Below are positions 1 through 11,983 of a stretch of 64,000 nucleotides of DNA, piece after piece; positions within the stretch are counted from its first letter, which is position 1, and every line of letters starts with the position of its first letter. The stretch lies in contig JBANSL010000004.1 in assembly GCA_037127255.1 (NCBI GenBank), positions 55,902,318-55,966,317 on the forward strand, read 5' to 3'. Under the pieces are notes generated by a model, which did not search any database, was not told the DNA's origin, and saw only the letters and a list, made by a program, of their open reading frames with translations. The position numbers and the translations under genes are program-made. The stretch is from Persicaria tinctoria. Its lineage: Eukaryota > Streptophyta > Magnoliopsida > Caryophyllales > Polygonaceae.

Positions 1-382
1 CGCTTTCAGCATTTTGTTCCGTTCTTGAAACGCAGTTTCCCAAGTCCTCCTTTCTCGGATTGGCGCATATGAGCATGCGTTGGAAAGCTCTTTTCGAGGG
101 CTACAACTCTCATGAAGACATCAAACCTTGATTCAGAATGATGAATGGTGAAAAATGGTGTTTTCTCCAGATGTACCATACTTAGCTTCTTCATGACTTT
201 CCTTTAAGCTCCAAAGTGCGTCCAACTTCTGTGAGGTACAACAAAAACTTGTGTAGACCTCCATATATTGCAAATAAACATAAAATACATAGAATCTGTA
301 CTTTTCAAGCCCAAATGCATAAAATGGATGCAGAAATCGTTATAAAAGTACATGTAAAACATGGAAAAATAGGCTCACATCA
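1..382 (-). repeat. Partial LTR of a Ty3-type element, cut by the window edge
   Basis: The stretch is a diverged copy of the LTRs of the nested Ty3 element (8587-14388). Shared landmarks, in the same order, are the 'gttcttgaaacgca' block, 'gcatatgancatgcgttgg', 'cttcttcatgactttcc' and the terminal 'ggctcacatca'. Read on the minus strand the LTR begins TGATGTGAGCC at 382. The bases beyond 382 are not the polypurine motif that precedes the related 3' LTR, so this is the outer end of a 5' LTR or a solo LTR. The rest lies left of the window. Confidence 0.8.
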
Positions 383-759
383 AGCAGCAAGATAGTAATA
401 AATGATTACGGCTATATACGTACTAGGTTCTCCAACTCAAGTTCATTACAATCCTCCTCTCCACTTATTATTATTGAAATCTAAGGTATATATTTATTGT
501 AACCTATAAAAACCTAACAATGAGGTTAGTTACGATACAAACTATATACAATTAATTAATTACAAGAATCGAATTGCCTACGAGCTACAACAAATTACTT
601 ACAATAATGGAACAATATTGATTACAATTACATGTATAATTACTTGGTTACAATCTATCATGTGTATTTAGGTTATAATTATTTTGTTACAAATGTATTT
701 ATTGTAACCTATTAAAACCTTAACAATGAGTTTAGTTATGTTGGAAATTAGGTACAATT
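383..759. other. AT-rich stretch, no gene seen
   Basis: AT-rich sequence full of short 'gttacaat/attgtaac' words. A block of about 45 bp near 495 ('tttattgtaacctataaaaacc...') recurs near 695 as a diverged direct duplication. The same word family resumes at 2449-2900, so this was one repeat before the 760-2448 element inserted. No ORF or RNA gene is recognisable. Confidence 0.5.
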
Positions 760-2448
760 AGAGCTGACAAAATCTGACCCGACCCGACTCACCCGAACCC
801 GAACCCGACCGAGACCCGAAAATCTGGAGTCATTCATAACCCGAACCCGAGACCGAACCCGGCCCAAACCTGACCCGACCCGAAACAGCCCCGAACACAG
901 ATAAACCCGACCCGACCCAAACCCGACCCGACTTTGAACTCGACCCCACTCTCAACCCAACCCGACCCGAATCGAAATGGTTATTTAACATTAACATTTT
1001 AATACTTGAATGTTAAATGTTTTTTTTTATTTTAACACAAGTTTATGATTATACTTTAACATATAATACACCAATTATTTTTGATAATTGTTATCTCAAA
1101 TCTTTATATATCTTAACCTTAAATCTCAAATGTCCATATTTGTCCCAATCTTAAATCTCAATCATGATCTAAATCTCAATCTCGATCTCAATCTCAATCT
1201 CAATCTCAAATTTCAAATCTCAAGACTTTAAATACATCGAATATTCGAATCTATCGAAGATGAAGTATTTATAAGTTTTATTTATAACTTTGGTTTTTTA
1301 AACGTATTTCTTTTTATAGGTATAACTTATAAGTTATAAGTACAAATATAATACTTCTATTGGTTTTCATAAATAAGTGTTAATAATTCTATTAATTTTC
1401 ATAAAGCTAACTTTTAAGGGTTTTTTTTCACCTAAAAAATTATATTAGACTATTAGTGTTAATAATTCTATTAATTCTAGTAGTTTTCGGTTTTTATAAA
1501 TTGACTTCTTTTTATAAATATAAGTATAATAATTCTATGAAATTTCATAATTATGGTTATGAATAATTCTTTTTATAAATATAAGTATAATAATTCTATT
1601 TTTTTGCGGAAAGAATTATTTATATCCAAATCAATAATTTTATAGTTGTTATTTTATTTTTGTCTATATTATTATATTTTGATAGAATTAATTATTTATA
1701 TCTAGATTTGTTAAAAATTAATAATAATAATGAAAAAAAACTAATGGGCCAAAAGCAAAAAATGAAATGGGCATTGAAAATGATATGGGCCTAGATATAG
1801 TCAAACCACAAATAAGTCCATTTGCAACTTGCTAGTTTAAATAAGGTTAAAACCTAAATGTACAATTAAATTGATTTAGTTATAGCACCGATCAATTGGT
1901 TTAAATGTTTAAAAAAGGACGATATTGTCGAATATCGAATTTCCGATTATGACCTTTTTGAAAATGGTTCGACAATCGATGAGTCAATAACAATGAGTGT
2001 ATTCAACCGAGTCAAAATTACATATTCAAGTATTCAACCGAGTCAAAATCATTTATTTTAAGTAAATTACATATTTAAGTATTCAACCGAGTTAAAATCA
2101 TTTATTTAAAGTAAATTACATATTTAAGTATTCAACCGAGTCAAAATCAACCTAATTATCCAAATTCCAAACGGGTCGAATATGATTCGACCGAAAACTC
2201 AAACCAACTATACCGCTATACCCACGTTGATTCGAAACTCAAATGAGACCGGCCTGCCTCTTGACCCGAAACCCGAACGAGACCGACCCGCTTTGACCCG
2301 AACCCGAATGGGCATGACCCGACTTAACCCGAAACCCGACCAATCTAAAATTCATTATGACCGAACCCGACCCAAACCCGACCCGACTAATACCCGACCC
2401 GAGCAAGCCTGACCTGAACCCGACCCGAACGACCGACTTGCCAGCTCT
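760..2448. mobile_element. Non-autonomous TIR transposon with CCCGAC-rich ends
   Basis: The ends are AGAGCTGACAA at 760 and, inverted, TTGCCAGCTCT finishing at 2448. They are flanked by an exact 10-bp duplication AGGTACAATT (750-759 and 2449-2458). About 200 bp at the left end and 270 bp at the right end are degenerate CCCGAC/CCCGAA repeats running in the same orientation, around an AT-rich core with no coding capacity. A 9-11 bp TSD is the Mutator-like range, so a non-autonomous Mutator-like element is my best guess. The family is not identified by any encoded protein. Confidence 0.75.
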
Positions 2449-2458
2449 AGGTACAATT

Positions 2459-3683
2459 GTAATTAATAACAAGAATCAACCCACATAAAACGAATTGGTT
2501 ATAATATTGTGACAATAATGATTATAAGTACGGTTACAATTAGATACAATAACTGTAACCATGAGAAAATAATATCAGTTACAATTATTGTAGTTACATG
2601 AAGGGTGCTTTTCTAAGGTAGGTTACAATGGGTTACAATAAAGGTAAGTTATAATAGGTTAACAAAGGTAGGTTACAATGCAATAAAAGTTGATACCTTA
2701 CTATTTGATTTACATGTCTGTGAAACGGTATTGTGTGTACAATAGGTTACCATAGTGTTAAAACGTAGGTTAGAGTATGTTACAATATTTACCGATGTGT
2801 ATAACTTCAGGTTACAATAAAGGTAAGTTACAATAAAAGTTGAAACTTTACCGAACCGCGATAGGATCGACCGAAAGAAACAAACAACATCACACGTTCT
2901 TAAATTTAAAGGCATTGATTACTACTCCACTTAGATTTAAAGGTAAATTCAAAAAATATAAATATGGGCAAATTATGTACTCATATTTAAATTAAAGGCA
3001 AATTTACAAAATATAAATATGGGCAAATTATGTACTGCCTTAGATACGTACGAAAGCAAGATTGAATTGAAAGACAGATTAAAGATGGTATTCTTTAATC
3101 TAAAACCATAATATAACATAGTACAAGAATTGCCTTCAAAAACAATTCACAAGATTACTAATTGAACAATTGATGGATAAAGTAGAGTTTTTTTTTAAAG
3201 CGTACAACTGATGGGAGAAGTAACGTCTCATTTGTCAAACCCTAAACAAATCTTATCTATATCTAATAAAAAATATCTACATCTATTTATTATTTTAATT
3301 TTAAAAAGAAAAAAATATTATTTTAAATGTATTTAGGTAAAAACCACCCTAAAAAGGTATATAGATAGTAAAAAAAAACTAAAGGGTATAATTACCTAAA
3401 AACTGAAAAAGGTATATTCCCTCAAATATTCACTAAAAGACTAATGGCATTTAGCTTTCCCAAAAATTATTAGTATAGCTTTAAATTTATCTTTAGAAAA
3501 AAAAATATACGCATATTTTAAACAATTATATTTAGAATAAATTTTTACAATTTGTCCTAGGATTTTGTCTTTGCTAGTAAATGGCCACAACTCTTTCATA
3601 ATACCAAAACTACCCTCATTTTAATTTATCCCACCCCCTTTCCGTCCTTTCTTTCATTCAGATCTGAGCGCAAAGAGAGATCC
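2459..3683. other. AT-rich repeat remnant and possible promoter region
   Basis: Up to about 2920 the 'ggttacaat' word repeats continue from the left side of the inserted transposon. The rest is AT-rich with poly-A and poly-T runs and no supported gene. The last 60 bp before the ATG at 3684 turn pyrimidine-rich ('ctttccgtcctttctttcattc'-like), as plant 5' leaders often do. No clear TATA box was found. Confidence 0.4.
2939..3036. repeat. Two-copy tandem duplication, 55-bp period
   Basis: A segment containing 'aaatatgggcaaattatg' occurs twice in tandem with a 55-bp offset and a few mismatches. It looks like a local duplication with no visible function. Confidence 0.7.
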
Positions 3684-3878
3684 ATGGCTGCCCTCCATTA
3701 TCGCTCCTCCCGGTTCCCCTTCTTCTTGAGGCTCTTAGATTCGCCTCATTGGCATCTCGGAACTCCCTCCCGGACGGCCGGATCTCAAGCCACAACTTCA
3801 GATTCGTCTCCGACCCAACCACCGCCTCCTAGAATCGTTGATGAAAGGCCAATTTTGAGTCGTCGATTCAAGGCTTAA
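3684..3878 (+). CDS. Small ORF, possibly a mitochondrial-type protein or a first exon; unrecognised
   Basis: This is a 64-residue ORF with a favourable plant start context (purine at -3, ATGGCT). The N-terminus is rich in Arg, Ser and Leu and lacks acidic residues (RSSRFPFFLRLLDS), as in mitochondrial or plastid presequences. It continues with a Ser/Thr/Pro-rich middle and ends RRFKA. Local GC and the C-rich codons stand out from the AT-rich surroundings. I do not recognise the family. It could be a small organelle-targeted protein, the first exon of a broken gene, or a gene fragment carried by a repeat. The neighbours are repeats on both sides, so a live gene is not secure. Confidence 0.35.
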   Translation: MAALHYRSSRFPFFLRLLDSPHWHLGTPSRTAGSQATTSDSSPTQPPPPRIVDERPILSRRFKA

Positions 3879-5139
3879 ATGGTGAATCGCCGTTGAATCT
3901 TTTTTTTTTTGCTCGATTTTGATTTCAATTCCTTGTTGAAATAATCAATTTGTTGTTCGATTTCAATTCGGGCTTCGGGAGTTTGACTATTGCAGTAGCG
4001 GGAGGTAGACACGGCCACGGGTCCGACCCGCCGGGTCGACAACCCGGGGAGGGTGACCCTAACCCTGACCCGGGGTTGGGACGGGTCGACGGGTAGGGTG
4101 ACCCGGCGGGTCGACGGGTCGGCGGGTCGGACTGCCGGGTCGGCCACGTGGCACCAAATCGGGTACCCAACGAGTTTTGCGGGTCGACCCGCCGGGTCAA
4201 CCATTTTTTTTTTAAAAAAAAAAATTGTTTTAAACCCAAAATAAAACTCAACTCAAGTCTTTCACCACACTTTCGAAATGGAAAGATTTAAGGTTGACAA
4301 AACATGGTATGTGGGAAGATATATATAGATATCTTCATTCCACTCCCATCATTTCATCACACTTTAGATGTGGGAAAGAAAAGGTTGGATTGTGGGAATG
4401 ACAAGTAGGGTATGAGGATCTATATATAGAGAAAATAGAGGTATGTAGCCCACTTTCGATGTGGGACAGAAATATGAGTAATGAAATAAAATGTGAGAAA
4501 TTGATATTTAAGTATATGATGTAAAATGTAATGTAATTAAAGTCTTTGGATTATATGGTGGAATATAATGTAATTTAAGTATTTGGATTATATGATGTAA
4601 CATATAATAATATAATTAAAGTGTTTACCTCTTAGGATTTAATGAAATGAATAACACATGGTGATAAAACATCATGATACAATATATCAAGTTATGTTGG
4701 ATTAATCTTTCTATTTAATTTAATTAATAGTTGTGTTGATCCATTAATCAATCATAAGTATTTTATTTTACTTGCATTATTATGTTAATTTCTTGATCAA
4801 TGATTTCATATAGATATGTTAAACTTTCTCGTTTAAAGTTGAATTAGCCACATGTTGTGTATACACTTAATGATGATGTTATTAGAATTACATACTTAGG
4901 TTGCTTGTTATGACGTACATGAAAAGACACATTGAAAAAGTATTGCCAATATTATATTTCATTCTTGTGTTTGAGGTCTTTGCCTCGTTCTATTTTAGTT
5001 CGATTCAGTCCTTATCGGTCGAGTCTTATTTTCAATTTTGAGTCTTTATTTTTGTTCATCGAGTCTTGCTTTCGTTCTTGCTATTTCTAGTTTGATTGTC
5101 GAAGATCGGGTCATCCTACGGCTAACCCCGTATCACAGC
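3879..5139. other. No gene seen; GGGTCGACCC block and weak direct repeat
   Basis: After the ORF comes a T-run, then at 4015-4203 a GC-rich block built of GGGTCGA/CCCGCCGGG words, which yields artefactual ORFs on both strands. From 4255 to 4470 two diverged copies of an 85-bp unit contain 'tatatatagatat/tctatatatagag' and 'gtgggaa'. The remainder to 5139 is AT-rich with no recognisable gene. Confidence 0.5.
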
Positions 5140-5415
5140 ATCTATGACCCTCTTACCCATTCATATATTAGTGGAGAACTGTCACCACATTTATTTTGGC
5201 TTCTCATTAGCCCCTATAAGGTTTGTGCTTACCTCATAATATGATTTCCCTTTGATTGCAGTGTTTATGACCATGTTTTTATAGTGGTGACAATATCTAT
5301 GACTTTTTTTTGGCTTCTCATTAGCCCATATAGGGTTTATGCTTCCCTTTTCCTAGTGTTTTCCTTTGGTTACAATGTCTATGACCTTGGTTTTATAGTG
5401 GTGACAAGCACTATA
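5140..5415 (-). repeat. Inverted dispersed fragment of the 38-kb satellite-like repeat
   Basis: The reverse complement carries the same words as the array at 38006-39924: 'gtcaccactataaaa', 'caaaccctata(t)ggggctaatgagaag', 'catatgaatgggtaagagggtcata'. It ends abruptly at about 5415, where the R2-like element's 5' region begins. Confidence 0.75.
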
Positions 5416-5730
5416 CCAGGGCAGGCGATTAGGGGCGATCAGGGTCGGCGTCTTCACCGGCTCGGTCCGGCGACTGGCTTGTTTCTCAGGGGCGATCAAT
5501 CAAGGGCCTGGAGTCGTCATCACCATCTTCAGGCTGGTTTCTCGCACCTTGGCTCGATCAGGGCTCGATATGGGCAGCAGCGACTATCGCTTCTCTTTAG
5601 GGCATCAACGATTGGGGTGATCAGGGCTTGATCGGGGATGCTGTCTTCACCGGCTCATCCCGGCGCCTGGGGCTGGCGTTTCTGGGGACTCGTTCATCCG
5701 TTTCTGTGTGTTCCTTGTTTTTTCTCTCCG

Positions 5731-8586
5731 ATGTCGACTGCTACGGTTCGGTTTCATTGTCCGTTCGTGGGTCTTAATGGGTGCCAAGATGGTGGCGGCC
5801 AAGGGCTTACCAAGGCTTCCTTAATCACACACATTAGGGATCATCATTGTACGGGCGATGCTCAGGTGACGACGCGGGATGCTATTTCTTCTAATGTGCT
5901 TGTTTTCACTGAGGCTGAAACTACCTTTAAGAGGATGGGGATTTGGTTGTGTGGAGAATGTTTCAAAACACACATTTTTCGCTCTAAATGTCGTCATGGT
6001 AGTGGTTCTGAGTTTGTACACCCTCTTGATTGTGGTGATGGGGTGGTTAGATTTGTGCTTTATGATTTTGTCAGGCCTCAAGTTACCTCTTCTCCGTTGC
6101 AGCTTGTCTCTGATTCTGTTTTGGTAGCTGAGTAGCAATTTGCTTTCAACGTTGATATGCTCGACCGTCTCCTTTCCAAAAGATTGCATACTGTGAAATC
6201 TATTCCTCCTAAGTGTCGACTTGGGTTTTCTTGGGTGTTGAAAGAAGCTCTTGATAAGGTAATCAACAATCCGGTTGACATCGGAGGGTGGGTTAGAATG
6301 TTGGTGCTGCCTTTGTGTATCCTTAAAACATTTTCTCCGAGGAGTAGCCAGGAGTCTAGGTCTGCCAACAAGCGGAAGTTGCAGGAGGAATGTATAGTCA
6401 AGGCTATTTGTTCTTGGAGTGACTCAGACACTATTATGCAGCTTGTTATGGATACTCTTGCCGAACCCTCTCCTCCCTTGTCAGAGGTTGATGAGGAGGA
6501 CCTTGATTTGACAGAGCGTAATATCACGCAGTGTAAGAGGAAGATGGGTGATGGACACTATACTGCTGCCGTTAGGGTCCTTTCCTCCTCTGGCATTGCC
6601 CCATATTCTAGTGCTACTCTTAAGGAGTTACAAGTCAAACATCCTTCCGCTCTGTCGCCCTCCATACCTAATACTCCAGTTGGGCACCATAACTTATTCC
6701 TATCTAGAGAGGTTGTTTTGGACAGAATTAAAAGTTTTCCACGTGGTATTTCTTGTGGAAGAGATGGTTTGCGTGCACAACACCTTTTGGATTGCTTGAG
6801 TTGGGATGCGGTTGCTATTTGTGATGAGTTAGTCGATTCTATCACCCAGGTGGTTGATCTTTTTCTGGAGGGGAAATGCCCCAAGTTTTGAGGCGAGTAC
6901 ATTGCTAGTGCGCCCCTCACACCGCTTGTCAAGTCGGGCGGAGGTATTCACCCTATTGTCGTGGGTACGGTTTGGAGGCATTTGTTTAAAAGGTTAGTGC
7001 TTCTTTGATCTGTCATTTCTTGAGTGGTTATTTGGATGATTTTCAGTTTGGGGTGAGAGTGTCAGGTGGGGGTGAGGCCATTCTTCATGTTGTGAATCGC
7101 TTGGTTGAGGAGCGTGGTAATGATGAGGGTATTAATATGTTATTGATGGACTTTAAAAATGCTTTCAATTTGGTTGAGCGGAAGGTTATGATCCATGAAG
7201 TCCGGGCTCATTGTCCTGCAATCTCTCGTTGGGTTGAATTTTGCTATTCTAATCCAGCTAGGTTGTACTATGGGGACCATACTTTTTGGTCATGTCAGGG
7301 AGTGCAGCAAGGGGATCCTCTCGGCCCTCTACTATTTGCCTTAGTTTTACATCCGTTAGTGCGCAAAATCTAGGACACTTTCCAGTTGTGTTTTCAGTCT
7401 TGGTATTTGGATGACGACACTATTGTTGGAGATACTTTGGTCATGGTTAAGGTTCTGCAGATGATTATTGAGGATGGACCCAGTTATGGTCTGCACCTCA
7501 ATGTCGAAAAAACAGAGGTCTTTTGGCCGAGAGAGGACCCGAGGAGTAGGTTCTTGGTGGACCTGTTAGTGTTAATTGGTGTTTTTTCACCTAACATTGC
7601 TAGGTCGTTGCAAGGGATAAGCTTCTTGGTGGACCTGTCAGTGTTAATTCGGTGTTCAGTAAGGAGCTTGTGATGAAGAGAGTGGACAAGACAATCGCAC
7701 TTATGGATGCGGTTGCTAAGATTGGTGACCCGCAATGTGAGTTGTTGTTGTTGTGTGCTTATACCGGGGTCTCCAAACTTCATTTTGCTCTGTGTACATG
7801 CCCACCTTGTGCCTTTGAGTCTGCTCAGCTTAAGTTTGATCTAGCTCTTCGACGTAATTCCCTGGAACGTATTGTCACTGCTTCTGGCCCAGGTTTTGGC
7901 AATTGGCAATGGAGGCTCACCACATTGCCCTTCAGGTTTTGGGGCCTTGGGGTTTATTCAGCAGGTGACACTCTCTTTTATGCTTTTCTGGCTTCGCGTT
8001 TGCAGTCTGGTGGCCTGCAGAGTAAGCTTCTCCAATATACTAATGTCACAACATCTAGATATGCCTTTGATGATGTTGTGCGTGTCTTCAACACAAAGAT
8101 AGGCTCTGATATTATGAGTAATCCAAGTGAGATCGCTGCCCCCAAACTCATAAAGAAACTGGCAGACATATATTTCACATGGATTACGAAAGATGCAGAG
8201 AATACTTTTTCCTTGTCACCGCGTCAGATGGCTTTATGGAGTTCTCAGCGTGGTGATCATGCTACTGACTGGCCTAGGGCTATCCCGATCTTAGGGTTGG
8301 GCCAAACTATGAATGGTAAGACATATCGTTGTGTCTTGTGCTATCGATTGGACATCCCTTTGTTTTCTATTTCAGAGCCCTGTTCTGCTTGCTCTAGGGT
8401 TTTTGAGGAAGACATCTTTGGAGATCATGTTGTTTCATGTGCATGCATTGTGGGGATTAAACATCGTCATAATGCTGTCTGTGACACTTTGATAAATGTC
8501 TGTTGTCGTTTTGGATCTCAATTGGTAAAGAGGTTGATATTGGCTTGTGTGGGGGAGACGGGAAGCCCCTCCGACCTGCGGACTTG
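5731..8586 (+). pseudogene. R2-like ORF: zinc fingers, RT and CCHC (5' part)
   Basis: ATG 5731 opens the decayed ORF. Near the N-terminus is a C2H2-like finger (FHCPFVGLNGC ... LITHIRDHH), then a second Cys/His cluster (LCGECF ... SKCRH). RT motifs follow: LLMDFKNAFN (motif A, about 7141), QGDPLGPLLFAL (motif B, about 7310) and YLDD (motif C, about 7404). Toward the end is C-x2-C-x11-H-x3-C (CSACSRVFEEDIFGDHVVSC) followed by KHRHN, then in a shifted frame KPLRPADL at the break. Damage: in-frame stops at 6133, 6889 and 7371, frameshifts between 6891 and 7005, near 7550-7650 and near 8510. The ORF resumes at 14389. The product would be a target-primed reverse transcriptase/endonuclease; this copy is dead. 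Confidence 0.75.
7551..7649 (+). repeat. 27-bp duplicated segment within the R2-like ORF
   Basis: The 27 bp starting 'ttcttggtggacctgt' at 7551-7577 recur at 7623-7649 with one mismatch. The second copy fits the reading frame around it and the first breaks the frame, so the first looks like a templated filler insertion. Confidence 0.7.
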
Positions 8587-10480
8587 TGTTAGTAAGGAGG
8601 AGATCGAGTTTAAAATATAATGAAATAAATCAAACCAGATTCGTGTCCACACAAATAATTACAAGACCTCCTCTTGATGTAGCAGCGGGAAGTCGGGATC
8701 GATCCTCGAGGAAGCACGTCAGCGGATCTCAGGTAGCAACAAATCTCACATACAAACATAAATAACAAAAAAAACGGAAAATAAAGCAAAGCACAGAAAC
8801 TCGTCGATATCGACCAAAGTTACTCGATATCGACTAGAAATATCGACAAACAGTAACCAAAATCAGCAAAAGCAACTCAACAAAAGCAACTCGATCTCGA
8901 CAAAAGTTTCCTCGATGTCGAGTAAATACCTCGATGTCCCAAACACTCCTCGAAATCGAGTAAATAACAGAAACTTAAAATGCAACTCTTTGCAAGCCAG
9001 AACACGGATTTCGATGAAATAAATCAATAAACTAAAGACTTCCAAGATCAGGGTTTCAATACCACAACGATAACCATGCAAAATAACACATAAAGGCATA
9101 AAAGATCATGCTTTTCATCAAATAACTTTCGTTATTAACAAATAGGAATATAGAGGCTTTCGCATAAACCCTAATTGTTACTAACTTTTCACATAATTAA
9201 TCCAAGTTGTATTAATATCACCTTCGCTTCAATAACACAAACAAGGATCACCTTCAACTTTCACAAAAGAATCATGCTTTTAGGGAAAGAAGATGAATTG
9301 CGCAAAAAGATCAAACCTTTACCGCATCACCTCACATGGCCACCGTCGGGCGCGGCTCACCCCGACCCTAGAAGTGGGTGGACTACTCGCTCTTCATCAT
9401 CAATAAAGACATTAATAATAAAAGGAAATAACTTTGCATTAAATTTAACTAAAGAAAGCTTACAACCGATCGAAGACAAACTGTCTCTCAACACCTTCTC
9501 TCCTCTCACCACAAGCTCCCTCTCTCTAATTACTACCTCTTCTCCCTCTCTAGAATTGAATGAATGGAAATCAGCCCCTAAGACTTTATTTATAGGCTTT
9601 CTTCCCTCTTTAATTAGGAAAGAATATCTTATCTATATCTATATCTATCTATCTAATTACTTAAGATAAAATAATGGAAATAAATAATTAAATCAACTAG
9701 GACTATATCTAATGTATATAAAATATCTTCTCCCTTGACTAGATGGCACTTGATAGATCTTGATAGAATTCCATCTCGAAAATATCACCATTGGACATTG
9801 GATAGAACCTTAACAAAATCTCGGACTGCTCGACGTCGGCTTCTGAGATTTTTTCGATATCGAGTAGATTTCCTCGATATCGAGTAGCACTTTCTCCGTC
9901 TTCTGCTCAGCAACTCGATTCCGGCTTCCACGACAGCACATCGACTTGACTTTTCCTCAATATCGAGAAGATTTCCACGACATCGAGTAACGTTTGGTCC
10001 GTTTTCAGCTTCTTCATCAATCTCGGCTCCAGGATGTGAAAATCGACTAAGTGGTTACTCGATATCGAGTAAATTCCTCGACATCGAGGAAAATGTTCAG
10101 CTCCCACCTTTCTGCTCTGTTCTTGAAACGCACTTTCCCGAGTCCTCGTTTGTCGGATTGACGCATATGACCATGCGTTGGAAAGATCTTTTCGAGGGCT
10201 ACAACTTTCATGAGGAAATCAAAGCTTGATTCAGAACGATGAATGGCGAAAAATGGCCTTTTCTCCAGCTGCACCATTCTTAGCTTCTTCATGACTTTCC
10301 TTTAAGCTCAAAAGTGCGTCCGATTTCTGCGAAGTATAATAAAAACTTGTGTAGACCTCCATAATTGGAAAATAAGTGTAAACTACATAGATTTTGTATT
10401 ATTCTAACCCAAATGTATGAAATGCATGCAGAAATCGATATAAAAGATAATATAAAACATGGCAAATTAGGCTCACGTCA
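8587..10480 (-). repeat. 3' LTR of the nested Ty3 element
   Basis: 1,894 bp, TG...CA ends. The minus strand begins TGACGTGAGCC at 10480 and ends ACTAACA at 8587. The segment 9896-10480 is duplicated at 13803-14388. Many CTCGATATCGAG-like palindromes lie at 8800-8960, 9825-9885 and 9955-10100. Confidence 0.85.
9584..9596 (-). promoter_or_regulatory. Probable LTR TATA box
   Basis: On the minus strand the sequence reads CCTATAAATAAAG, the best TATA match in this LTR. It would place transcription start a few tens of bases further toward 9550. Confidence 0.5.
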
Positions 10481-10516
10481 AACACCCCATACTTAAGTTT
10501 GCTTGTCCTCAAGCAA
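10481..10516 (-). promoter_or_regulatory. Polypurine tract with upstream hairpin, before the 3' LTR
   Basis: On the minus strand a stem TTGCTTG-AGGA-CAAGCAA is followed by ACTTAAGTATGGGGTGTT directly against the LTR start at 10480. This is the position of the plus-strand primer. The same arrangement precedes the 3' LTR of the element at 39925-52780. Confidence 0.7.
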
Positions 10517-11983
10517 TATTTTTAATTGTCACTCAGGGGAAGAAATCAAAACTCTCAACATATTAGATTCATTCTCATATAACCCTACAATCAATTACCA
10601 TCCTCGAAAAGGTACTAGTGTCACAAATCCATGCATGTGCAATTTAAAAAGCAACATCTACTCAGAAAAGGAGGGTTATGCAAAACGATTCATAAGTGAC
10701 AAAGCATTAATAATCAAGATTACTTTAATTTAAGCTCAATAAGGAATAGATTGGTAAAAGGCTAAAGGTGGGCAATTTTTGGAAATGTGGTGCTAATGAT
10801 CCGGGGAAATGGAGTATTTCCAAACTTTCTTAACCACATTCCTTCTTCATAAGATTCATCATCTTTCATAACGCTTTTCCTCAATAATAATGCTTTTACC
10901 TCTCTAACCTCAGCACTGCCTTCTCGCGAGTCGCAAACATGGGTGTCATGAATGGTCCCGGATACTTAGTGCTTTGGACTCCTCACCTTGTGTCCTATCT
11001 CGCCAAACTATTATCTTAGCGAGCAGGGTCGATCTACCTTTATCTCCTGAGGTGATCGAATTTTTTCTCACTCATTAAATTTTCCATATTTTTCAAACAA
11101 TTTCCCACAATACTACAATAATGATAATCACAACACAAACACCATATAACAATCTCCATAGTGTAACATCATTCTCAACATAATCCCCGGATAGGAAATA
11201 AGGTAAAGAATGGGCAATATTTGGATCATGTGGAGCGTAATATGAAATAAGGTTCAATATGGCTTTTGTGATGCATAAGCATAGGTAAAGCTAGAATATA
11301 AACTTATGAGCATTATATGGAAATATAAAGTCCTCCATCCTCTTATCATGCAACATGTCAAAAGCAATTTCAAAATTTACCTCCTTTCATGGTTTTCAAG
11401 AAATAATGCACTTTGTTGTTACTTCCCTTTACTAGGAAATTTCATCTTATATCTCTAATGAATCCAATTTTGCATCGCCGAGTTCAATAAAGCTTCCATG
11501 ACATTTTTCAAAATTTTAAATGGGGGTCATTTTTTATAAACTTTTGAAAACATGCATATAAGGACATAAATCAATAATGAATTCCAAAATAGCCATGTAT
11601 AAGCAATTCATGAAATAAACTTTAAATATGCACACATAATGTCAAATAAAACAAAATATGCACAAAGTAAGCCCTTCCCTTACCCCATACTTTAAACATT
11701 ACAGTGTCCTCACTGTATAAAAATTAAGGGTAAAGAAAGAAACTCACTAGACAGGTGTGCTAATCATCAGAATCGAGTGCTATGCTGCTGGGCTATGTCA
11801 GATTTTAACTTGCTTCTATCCCCATGGACCTGAAAAATGTAGAAGAGAAATACCCACAATAGAAAACTAAAAGTTCAAAACAAAAAACAAACAAAAGCAA
11901 CAATGTCCAAAAAGTCCCAAAAATAAATGTGTATTTACAAGCTCTAGATTTTATAGTCGCTAGGCCGACTTTCTCCATAAAGC
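10517..11983 (-). other. Non-coding 3' spacer of the nested Ty3 element
   Basis: AT-rich with no ORF of substance. Athila-type elements commonly have a long untranslated region between the last ORF and the 3' LTR. It contains the second hairpin/GGGG motif at 11671-11716. Confidence 0.6.
11671..11716 (-). promoter_or_regulatory. Internal hairpin plus GGGG motif
   Basis: On the minus strand ACAGTG-AGGA-CACTGT forms a perfect 6-bp stem. It is followed by a TTTAAAGTATGGGG word and a GGGAAGGG purine run. This repeats the design of the motif at the 3' LTR border, about 1.2 kb inside the element. Confidence 0.55.

Noticed and set aside
3875..4251. Overlapping ORFs on both strands at the GC-rich block
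   Set aside because: They are by-products of GGGTCGACCC repeats, which are free of stops in several frames.
4457..4467. Minus strand GTCCCACATCG, a perfect plant snRNA upstream element, with TATATATAG about 28 bp downstream
   Set aside because: The sequence after the TATA does not start like U1, U2, U4, U5 or U6, and related words recur in the neighbouring duplicated unit, so it is more likely part of a repeat.
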